DNA from: Gemmatimonadales bacterium
GTDB lineage: Bacteria > Gemmatimonadota > Gemmatimonadetes > Palauibacterales > Palauibacteraceae
Direction: 5' to 3'
DNA length: 6,809 nucleotides
Assembly: GCA_030636765.1 (NCBI GenBank)
Contig: DAOVWI010000117.1
Span: forward strand, 1 to 6,809
Under the pieces are notes generated by a model. That model had not been told where the DNA came from. It did no database searches and saw only the letters and a program-made list of their open reading frames with translations. The position numbers and the translations under genes were made by a program. Positions 1-5,274 of this stretch are shown piece by piece. How positions within the stretch are numbered: the stretch's first letter is position 1; every line of letters begins with the position of its first letter.

Positions 1-378
1 CAGTTCATTTCATGGTTCCTCTTGATCGCCTCTATCGTCCCGGTCGCACATGGCGTACATCTGCTACGCACCCAGGGCAAACCGGATGCCCGACGACCCC
101 ACGATGCGCCCTTGATCTGGATCGAGAAGACAACCCAGCTGGTGACGACTGGCGCGTTCAAGTACATCCGCCATCCGCTTTACAGCTCACTGCTTCTTCT
201 GGCATGGGGCGTGTTCCTTAAGCACCCGTCCTGGGTTGGGGGCGGTGTGGTGCTGGGTGCGACGGTCTTTCTGCTGGCGACGGCGAAGGTTGAGGAAGTG
301 GAGAATGTTCGTTATTTCGGCGCTGCGTACCGAGCGTACATGCAGCACACCAAGATGTTCATACCGTTCGTGCTCTGA
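1..378 (+). CDS. Isoprenylcysteine carboxyl methyltransferase-like membrane protein (5'-truncated)
   Basis: The reading frame is open from the first base, so the gene starts upstream; 125 residues and the TGA stop are visible. A hydrophobic helix lies at window residues 4-22 (FLLIASIVPVAHG) and another pair at about 60-92. Between them is LVTTGAFKYIRHPLY (RHPLY at residues 57-61), the hallmark of the ICMT/PEMT superfamily of membrane methyltransferases. It is followed by an acidic VEEVE stretch (97-101) and YFGAAYRAYMQHTKMFIPF, matching the family's C-terminal E(E)-x-Y-x-x-Y-x-F-x-P pattern. Known members use S-adenosylmethionine to methylate isoprenylcysteine, phospholipid amines or other small molecules; most bacterial ones have no proven substrate. 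The family call is good, but the substrate cannot be inferred. Nothing links it functionally to the feo genes, since about 200 bases with a hairpin separate them. Confidence 0.78.
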   Translation, partial: QFISWFLLIASIVPVAHGVHLLRTQGKPDARRPHDAPLIWIEKTTQLVTTGAFKYIRHPLYSSLLLLAWGVFLKHPSWVGGGVVLGATVFLLATAKVEEVENVRYFGAAYRAYMQHTKMFIPFVL

Positions 379-420
379 CCGGAGAACGAGACGGACGGGT
401 GACAACTTGAGCGACCGGAA

Positions 421-454
421 GGATGCCAGCGGGAGCTTTGTCTGCTAGGCATCC
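421..454 (+). terminator. Hairpin downstream of the methyltransferase gene, possible terminator
   Basis: GGATGCC (421-427) pairs perfectly with GGCATCC (448-454). The stem extends inward by AGC/GCT across one bulged A, leaving a loop of about 13 bases. It sits 42 bases past the stop of the upstream gene. There is no T-run after it, so it is not a classic intrinsic terminator. It could act as a Rho-dependent end, an mRNA 3' stabiliser or nothing. Confidence 0.3.
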
Positions 455-505
455 CAGCCTGAGGGGAATCGCCCCACATCCCCCGACGTGCCCTTCCCGA
501 CAGCA

Positions 506-524
506 GTTGATACCCGGTCTCAAC
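506..524. promoter_or_regulatory. Imperfect palindrome upstream of feoB, candidate operator
   Basis: GTTGATACCCGGTCTCAAC is two 9-base arms around a central C, with a single mismatch between arms. It lies 61 bases before the feoB start, where a metalloregulator operator would be expected. It does not match the Fur box or the DtxR/IdeR consensus closely enough to name a regulator. It contains TTGATA (507-512), which resembles a -35 element, but no convincing -10 lies at the right distance. The palindrome is seen directly; the operator role is inferred from position. Confidence 0.35.
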
Positions 525-533
525 TACATTTTC

Positions 534-551
534 AGGGCCCTATAGGGCCCT
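534..551. promoter_or_regulatory. Perfect 18-bp palindrome upstream of feoB
   Basis: AGGGCCCTATAGGGCCCT equals its own reverse complement over all 18 bases, and can also be read as AGGGCCCT repeated with a 10-base period. As RNA it could form a 7-bp GC hairpin with a TATA loop. As DNA it could bind a symmetric dimer, and its TATAGG centre (541-546) could be a -10 element. It ends 33 bases before the feoB ATG and has no following T-run. Either an operator/promoter overlap or a 5'-UTR hairpin fits. Confidence 0.4.
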
Positions 552-584
552 CTTGAGATTGAAACGAGGCTGGAAGGACGGCAG

Positions 585-2609
585 ATGGCGCATTGCTCGG
601 CTGGCAACGAAGGGGTCGTCGTCTCCCACGACGGGGAGGGCGCGGAAGGGGAGCGAACGACTCTTCTTCTCGGCAATCCGAACGTCGGCAAGAGCGTTCT
701 CTTCAAGAACCTGACGCATCGGTACGTCACCGTCTCGAACTATCCGGGCACCACCGTCGAGGTGGTTCGCGCCCGGGCGCGCTTCAACGGTCGGGAGACG
801 CAGGTCGTCGACACCCCCGGAATCAACGACCTCGAGCCGCGAAGCGACGATGCCCGGGTGACCCTGGAGCTGCTGGAGCAGCACCGCGACGCGGTGATCG
901 TGCAGGTGGCGGACGCCAAGAACCTTCGCCGCGCGCTTCTGCTCACCCTGCAGCTCGCCGAGCGGGGCCGGTCGATGGTGTTGGTCCTGAACATGTTCGA
1001 CGAGCTGGAGGAGCGAGGCGGCCGAATCGATACGCGGCGGCTGAGCGAGATCCTCGGCGTGCCGGTCGTGACGACTGTGGCGCCACGCGACCAGGGCACC
1101 AGCGAGCTAGTCGAAGCGCTTCCAGCGGCCCGGGCGCCTCGCATCCACGGGCCACTCGCCACGGGGGCGGCGCCGGCAGGGGCCGGCAGGAGCCTGCCCG
1201 TCCTTCCACCCGAGCCACCCGGCGACGGGTACGAGGCGAACCGGATCCGCCTCGAGCGCGTCAAGGAGATCCTGGCCGAGACGTACTCGATCGAGCCACC
1301 CAGCCATCCCAGCCTGCGGGTGCGCCTCGGGTTCTGGGCCATGGACCCGGTCAAGGGACTGGGCTTCCTGGCCGCGGTCCTGCTGGCCGTGTTCTGGTTC
1401 GTCGGGCTGTTCGGCGCCGGGACGCTGGTGGACCTTCTGGAGGTCGTGGGCTTCCAGCAGCATCTCAACCCGCTCGCGATCGAGTTGGCCGACGCGACCC
1501 TCCCGTTCCCGCACCAGCATACGACGGAGCTGATCTCCCAGCCGATCGGCCTTCCGATCTCACCGGCGCACGAGGTGACGGTCGGCACGATCGAGAGAAC
1601 GGTCGTCCTGCCGGAGTACTCCATCCCGCCCGGCGCGGAGCTCAGTGCACGCCAGCACGCGCTGCGCTTCGTGCACGACCTCCTGGTGGGCAAGTACGGA
1701 ACGATCACGATGGCGTTGAGCTACGCCTTCGCCATCGTGCTGCCGATCGTCACGACCTTCTTCCTCGTGTTCAGCGTCCTCGAGGATTCCGGTTACTTCT
1801 CCCGGATGGCGATCCTGCTGAACCGCACGTTCCGGCGGATCGGTCTGAACGGGAAGGCCGTGCTCCCGATGATCCTCGGGCTGGGCTGCGCGACCATGGC
1901 GACGATGACGACCCGCATCCTCGAGACCCGCAAAGAGCGCATCATCACCACGATGCTGTTGGCGCTCGCCGTGCCCTGCTCCGCCCAGCTGGGCGTGCTG
2001 CTGGCGATGATGGCCGCGCTCTCGCCGGCCGCAGCACTGGTTTGGCTCGCGCTCGTCCTCTCCGTGCTCCTTCTCGTGGGTTGGCTCACCGCCCGAACGT
2101 TCGGCGGTGAGACGAGTGAGTTCATCCTGGAGGTGCCTCCCATGCGAAGGCCGCAGCTGGCGAACGTGCTGGTCAAGACGGCGAGCCGGCTGGAGTGGTA
2201 CCTGAAGGAGGTGATCCCGATCTTCGTGATCGGCACCGCCATCCTCTTCCTGCTCGACAAGCTGCGGCTTCTCGACGGCATCGCCAGGATGGGAGAGCCG
2301 CTGGTGACCGGATGGCTGGGGCTGCCGCCGGAAATGGCGAACGCCTTCCTGGTGGGTTTCATGCGCCGCGACTTCGGTGCCGTCTACATCCTGGACGCGA
2401 TGCACGCGCCTCAGCCGCTCCTGAGTTCGCATCAGGTGTTCGTCGCCATGGTGACGATCACGCTGTTCATGCCGTGTGTCGCCAACTTCCTGATGATCGC
2501 GCGCGAGCATGGGATGAAGGTGGCGTGGAGGATGGCCGGGTTCATCTTCCCCTTCGCCTTCCTGGTGGGCGGACTGGTGAACCGCCTCGGCAGGTGGATT
2601 CCCGTCTGA
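585..2609 (+). CDS. feoB: Ferrous iron transporter FeoB
   Basis: This 674-residue protein is an inner-membrane Fe2+ transporter with a cytosolic N-terminal G domain. G1 is GNPNVGKS (30-37), the switch-I threonine lies in YPGTT (53-57), G3 is DTPG (76-79) and G4 is NMFD (136-139). A proline-rich linker and helical region (about 185-250) leads into the membrane part. TM1 is near 258-282, followed by a long extracytoplasmic stretch (about 283-365), then the two FeoB Gate-type repeats. The conserved pieces are LEDSGYFSRM, LGLGC (C435), PCSAQLG (C465), MRRDFGA (593-599) and FMPC (C631). The length is shorter than the E. coli form (about 770) but normal for this subtype. GGAAGGA (572-578) sits 6 bases before the ATG and supports the start. 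The stop overlaps the next gene by one base, implying co-transcription and translational coupling with the FeoA-domain protein. Confidence 0.97.
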   Translation: MAHCSAGNEGVVVSHDGEGAEGERTTLLLGNPNVGKSVLFKNLTHRYVTVSNYPGTTVEVVRARARFNGRETQVVDTPGINDLEPRSDDARVTLELLEQHRDAVIVQVADAKNLRRALLLTLQLAERGRSMVLVLNMFDELEERGGRIDTRRLSEILGVPVVTTVAPRDQGTSELVEALPAARAPRIHGPLATGAAPAGAGRSLPVLPPEPPGDGYEANRIRLERVKEILAETYSIEPPSHPSLRVRLGFWAMDPVKGLGFLAAVLLAVFWFVGLFGAGTLVDLLEVVGFQQHLNPLAIELADATLPFPHQHTTELISQPIGLPISPAHEVTVGTIERTVVLPEYSIPPGAELSARQHALRFVHDLLVGKYGTITMALSYAFAIVLPIVTTFFLVFSVLEDSGYFSRMAILLNRTFRRIGLNGKAVLPMILGLGCATMATMTTRILETRKERIITTMLLALAVPCSAQLGVLLAMMAALSPAAALVWLALVLSVLLLVGWLTARTFGGETSEFILEVPPMRRPQLANVLVKTASRLEWYLKEVIPIFVIGTAILFLLDKLRLLDGIARMGEPLVTGWLGLPPEMANAFLVGFMRRDFGAVYILDAMHAPQPLLSSHQVFVAMVTITLFMPCVANFLMIAREHGMKVAWRMAGFIFPFAFLVGGLVNRLGRWIPV

Positions 2610-3055
2610 TGGGCACCGTGGCCTCCCGCTGGCTCACCTGCCCGATGTGCGGGTTCGAGTTCGATCGCGACGACACGCTGTGTGCCCACGGCTGCCCGCT
2701 CGGCGCCCTGTGCAACCTCCTGATGTGCCCGAACTGCGAGTACGAGTTCCCCGAAACGCCGCGCGCGATCTCCTGGCTGAGGGGGTTGCTCGGGCGAAAG
2801 CAGCCCGCGGCTTCCCGCCTCCCGGCCGGTGTGCGTCCGGTCACCCAGCTCGCGGCGGGCGAGAAGGGCGAGGTGCTCTGCCTCGGTGGCCGCAACGGCT
2901 CGCGCTACAGCACGCTCTCCGCCTTCGGTCTCGTGCAGGGCAGTGAGGTGACGCTCGTGCAGCAGAGGCCGTCGTGCGTGATCCGCATCGGCGAGACCGA
3001 GCTCGCTCTCGATCTGGAGATCGCCGAAGAGATCCTGGTGCAGCCGCGGCCGTAG
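2609..3055 (+). CDS. feoA: FeoA-domain protein with N-terminal cysteine-rich zinc-ribbon-like region
   Basis: This 148-residue protein starts at the ATG inside the feoB stop (TGATG), preceded by a weak AGGTGG at 2592-2597; the frame remains open further upstream, but there it only runs antiparallel to nothing conserved and inside feoB. Residues 8-50 hold seven cysteines (11, 14, 25, 29, 35, 40, 43) and His27, arranged as CPMC near the start and CPNC near the end. This is a zinc-ribbon or possibly Fe-S layout. Residues about 75-148 match the FeoA SH3-like domain: a VTQLAAGEKGEV strand, LSAFGLVQGSEV, then ELALDLEIAEEILV. FeoA proteins are small cytosolic partners needed for FeoB function. Typical stand-alone FeoA is about 75-85 residues, so half of this protein is the added cysteine module. 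I recall similar Cys-rich FeoA proteins next to this FeoB subtype, but their metal is not something the sequence shows. Confidence 0.87.
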   Translation: MGTVASRWLTCPMCGFEFDRDDTLCAHGCPLGALCNLLMCPNCEYEFPETPRAISWLRGLLGRKQPAASRLPAGVRPVTQLAAGEKGEVLCLGGRNGSRYSTLSAFGLVQGSEVTLVQQRPSCVIRIGETELALDLEIAEEILVQPRP

Positions 3056-3056
3056 G

Positions 3057-3983
3057 TTATCCCGCCGTAGCCGAGGCGTAGGCAGCCGCGATCCGGGCGG
3101 CGACCCGGGCGTTGTCGGCCAGGAGGGCCAGGTTCGCCTCCAGCACCCGCTCGCCGCCCTCTCTCCCGATGTGCTCCAGCAGGAAGGGCGTCACGGCTTT
3201 GCCTCGGATACCGCCCTCCTCGGCGGCCCGAATCGCCGCATCGATGAGCGAGCCGACCTCCGAACGGTCGAGGGCCGACTCGGCCGGCGCCCGGTTGCAG
3301 ACGACGATCCCGCAGGGCAAGCCGAGGTCTCGCCCTGCGGTCATCAGTCGAGCGGCCTCGTCGGCGGAATCCACCTGGTGCTCGAGCCGCAGGCCGCTCC
3401 CTCGAGCGTAGAAGGCGGGAAACTCGTCCGTCCTGTAGCCCACGACCGGAACGCCCGACGTCTCGAGAACCTGGAGCGTCCTCTCGAGATCCAGGATCGA
3501 CTTCGCCCCGGAGCAGACGACAGCGACCGGCGAGCGGGCGATCTCCGCCAGATCCGCAGAGATGTCGAGGCTGGTCTCGCCGCCCCGGTGTACGCCGCCG
3601 ATCCCTCCCGTGGCCATCACGTGGATGCCGACCCTGGCCGCCACGAAGGCGGTGGCCGCCACGGTGGTGGCGCCGGGCCTGCCCGAGGCCACGAGCGCGG
3701 ACAGGTCGCGTGAGCTCACCTTGGCCACCTCCGGGTCGCCCGCGAGGACGGAGATATCCTCGGGCGACAGCCCGACAACCACTCGCGCCCCCAGCACGCC
3801 GATCATGGCCGGCACCGCACCTGCCTGTCGGACGCCGGCTACCATGCGTTCGGCAGCTTCCAGGTTCTTCGGATGCGGAAGACCGTGTGCGATCACGGTC
3901 GACTCGAGAGCGACCACGGCGCTCCCCGCCTGCAGCGCGTCCCGCACCTCAGGACGGATCTCGATCGCCTTCGGCAGATTCAC
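3057..3983 (-). CDS. psuG: Pseudouridine-5'-phosphate glycosidase PsuG
   Basis: This 308-residue cytosolic enzyme breaks the C-C glycosidic bond of pseudouridine 5'-phosphate to give uracil and ribose 5-phosphate (established for the PsuG/IndA family, Mn2+-dependent). Near full-length family landmarks are visible: ALESTVIAHGLPHP (25-38, with the family's catalytic-region Glu at 27), AKVSSRDL (Lys88), ATGGIGGVHRG (124-134), a DISAD metal-site segment (140-144), VCSGAKSILD (Lys160), GYRTDEFPAFY, and GKAVTPFLLEHI near the C terminus. E. coli PsuG has about 312 residues, so this is complete. The start is a GTG one base after the psuK stop (TAGCGTG on the minus strand), so the two form an operon with psuK first. 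Its stop is one base from the converging FeoA-gene stop. Confidence 0.95.
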   Translation of the reverse strand: MNLPKAIEIRPEVRDALQAGSAVVALESTVIAHGLPHPKNLEAAERMVAGVRQAGAVPAMIGVLGARVVVGLSPEDISVLAGDPEVAKVSSRDLSALVASGRPGATTVAATAFVAARVGIHVMATGGIGGVHRGGETSLDISADLAEIARSPVAVVCSGAKSILDLERTLQVLETSGVPVVGYRTDEFPAFYARGSGLRLEHQVDSADEAARLMTAGRDLGLPCGIVVCNRAPAESALDRSEVGSLIDAAIRAAEEGGIRGKAVTPFLLEHIGREGGERVLEANLALLADNARVAARIAAAYASATAG

Positions 3984-3984
3984 G

Positions 3985-4923
3985 CTATGCTGCCTCGTCC
4001 GCCCGCTCGCGGAGCCGATCTACGGACAGACCCTCGGCCAGCGAGCCGCCCCGTTCGAGGACCAGGCTCGCGGCCGCCAGGCCCAGACGGATCGGCTCCC
4101 CGTGAGCCGTACGGAGAGCATAGATGTATCCGGCAATCAACGCATCTCCAGCCCCGGTCACGTCGCGGAGCGGGCCGTGAGGCGCGATCGGAGGAACCGC
4201 CTCGCTGCGGGACCCGTCGGCCACGAACACGCCTCCGGGCCCCAGCGTGACGACGACCGACCCCACGCCCAACTCCAGAATTCGCTCTGCCGCAGCGGCG
4301 ATCTGCCCCGTGCCGACCACCGGTATCTTGCTGATCGCCTCCGCCTCCCACCGGTCCGGAAAGAGCACATCGATGGCCGAGAGCACGCCACGCAACCGCT
4401 CCGACTTGGACACCGAGACGGGGTCCGCGAGAACCGTCTGGCCGGCGGATCGCGCCCCGAGAAGGCGATCCAGGGTGACGTCCGGGAGATTGGCATCCAC
4501 GAACCAGATCGGACACTCGGACAGCCGGCCGGCGACCGTCTCTGCCCACTTCAAGTCCAGTTCGTCAAAGATCTCCATGTCCGCCAGACCGAACTCGAGC
4601 CGTCCGCTGGGCCCGAGCACCGCGGTGTAGGCGGCCGTCGGGCGCCGCGCAGAGCGCCCGACACCGGACGTATCGACACCGACGCGCTCCAGCCCGGCCA
4701 CCAGCGACGCTCCCGGTTCGTCCGCACCGACCACCGAGAAGAGCACCACCTCACACCCGAGATGCGCCAGGCCCTCGGCCACGTTGCGCGCGACTCCGCC
4801 ATCCCTCGGCGTCGAGACGACCGGGTTGGACGTGCCCGGTCTGAGCGGGCCGGAGAGCCGGGCCCGGCGGTCGAGGCTGGCGCCGCCGACGCAGGCGATC
4901 GGGGAGGAAGCATGTGGTTTCAT
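3985..4923 (-). CDS. psuK: PfkB-family kinase, probable pseudouridine kinase PsuK
   Basis: From the chosen ATG this is a 312-residue ribokinase/PfkB-type sugar kinase. The N-terminal glycine motif CVGGASLDRR (11-20) carries the substrate-side Asp18. The sugar-binding motif is GGVARNVAEGLAHLG (42-56), a wording typical of pseudouridine kinases. LADPVSVSK and VTLGPGGVFV follow, and the catalytic/anion-hole motif DVTGAGDAL has its base at Asp260. It should phosphorylate pseudouridine at the 5' position, supplying the substrate of the adjacent psuG product. The one-base gap to psuG is the strongest argument for PsuK over another PfkB kinase. An earlier in-frame ATG at 4965 would add 14 residues, but GGAAGG lies 8 bases before the ATG at 4923 and the glycine motif starts just after it. 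A nucleoside transporter, often beside these genes, is not seen here. Confidence 0.9.
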   Translation of the reverse strand: MKPHASSPIACVGGASLDRRARLSGPLRPGTSNPVVSTPRDGGVARNVAEGLAHLGCEVVLFSVVGADEPGASLVAGLERVGVDTSGVGRSARRPTAAYTAVLGPSGRLEFGLADMEIFDELDLKWAETVAGRLSECPIWFVDANLPDVTLDRLLGARSAGQTVLADPVSVSKSERLRGVLSAIDVLFPDRWEAEAISKIPVVGTGQIAAAAERILELGVGSVVVTLGPGGVFVADGSRSEAVPPIAPHGPLRDVTGAGDALIAGYIYALRTAHGEPIRLGLAAASLVLERGGSLAEGLSVDRLRERADEAA

Positions 4924-5196
4924 GACCGAATCCTTCCACGAAAGCGCGTTCGAGGCAACGTCCATTGGAGGTCGAGGCGCGCCCTCAGGCGGCTTGGACG
5001 GAGGCCGACGTGCCGATTACGGCTTCCAGGTTCTGAGAAAAACCGCCATTTGACGGTAGGTTCTCGCCGGCGTGGCGGCAGGCTTGTCGCCCGCACGGTG
5101 GCCAAACGGGCGCCCGGCAGCCAGATTGCCACCCGCGAGCAGCTTGGCGGCCGCGCGCAGCACCGGCCATATCAATTCCCATAGGGAGCATCCACC
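4924..5196. promoter_or_regulatory. Divergent intergenic region between psuK and the radical SAM locus
   Basis: This stretch of about 270 bases lacks a credible gene on either strand and must hold the promoters of both diverging units. It is GC-rich except for AT-richer islands at about 5035-5053 and 5168-5183. A weak plus-strand promoter guess is TTGGCG (5144-5149) with CATATC (5168-5173) at an 18-base spacing, which would start transcription just before the ribosome site at 5184. No clear minus-strand promoter was found. CGGGCGCCCG (5107-5116) is a 10-bp palindrome, easily chance at this GC content. No riboswitch was recognised. Confidence 0.3.
4932..4937 (-). promoter_or_regulatory. Ribosome binding site of psuK
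   Basis: On the minus strand GGAAGG sits 8 bases upstream of the ATG at 4923. It is the same core used by feoB here and decides the psuK start in favour of 4923 over the upstream ATG at 4965. Confidence 0.6.
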
Positions 5197-5274
5197 ATGA
5201 CATTCGGCTTCGCACCCGATGCCACCGGCCGATGCCCGCAACGGTGTTCCGGCGGGCGCCAGGAGGGTCTGTGA
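5197..5274 (+). CDS. Possible 25-residue peptide ORF translationally coupled to the radical SAM gene
   Basis: ATG at 5197 follows AGGGAG (5183-5188) at 8 bases, a better-spaced ribosome site than that of the long gene downstream. The ORF encodes 25 residues and ends at TGA 5272-5274, overlapping the GTG start of the radical SAM gene (GTGA). The frame is closed by TAG at 5182-5184 just upstream, so it is not the tail of a larger gene. The peptide begins MTFGFAPDATG and has a CPQRC motif (Cys13, Cys17) followed by a Gly/Arg/Gln-rich end. Two readings are possible: a leader peptide that couples translation, or a small precursor peptide acted on by the radical SAM enzyme. An ORF this short can also arise by chance, and no family is recognised. 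Confidence 0.35.
   Translation: MTFGFAPDATGRCPQRCSGGRQEGL
5261..5267 (+). promoter_or_regulatory. Ribosome binding site of the radical SAM gene
   Basis: AGGAGGG lies directly before the GTG at 5271, with 4 bases between GGAGG and the start. This favours GTG 5271 over in-frame ATG 5232 and GTG 5244, neither of which has a comparable site. The spacing is shorter than ideal, consistent with help from re-initiation after the overlapping short ORF. Confidence 0.6.

Noticed and set aside
460..477. GGGG...CCCC mini-hairpin after the methyltransferase gene
   Set aside because: It is a 4-bp stem with no T-run; chance pairing at this base composition.
1165..1195. Direct repeat of GCCGGCAGG inside feoB
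   Set aside because: It is two copies in a low-complexity Ala/Gly linker, which is expected in GC-rich coding sequence.
740..2510. Long minus-strand and alternative plus-strand frames within feoB
   Set aside because: FeoB motifs are intact in the chosen frame along the whole length; the others are Arg-, Ser- or His-rich shadows.
5037..5057. Minus-strand ACCG...CGGT followed by five T, terminator-like
   Set aside because: The stem is only 4 bp with an 8-base loop, and it would lie in the psuK leader; too weak to call an attenuator.
3562..5184. Plus-strand open frame of 540 codons across psuG and psuK
   Set aside because: It is antisense to two clear enzymes, runs through both genes and their junction, and its translation is low-complexity Arg/Ala/Pro-rich.
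5232..5270. Upstream ATG (5232) or GTG (5244) as the radical SAM start
   Set aside because: Neither has a ribosome binding site, while AGGAGGG precedes GTG 5271 and the conserved first strand begins right after it.
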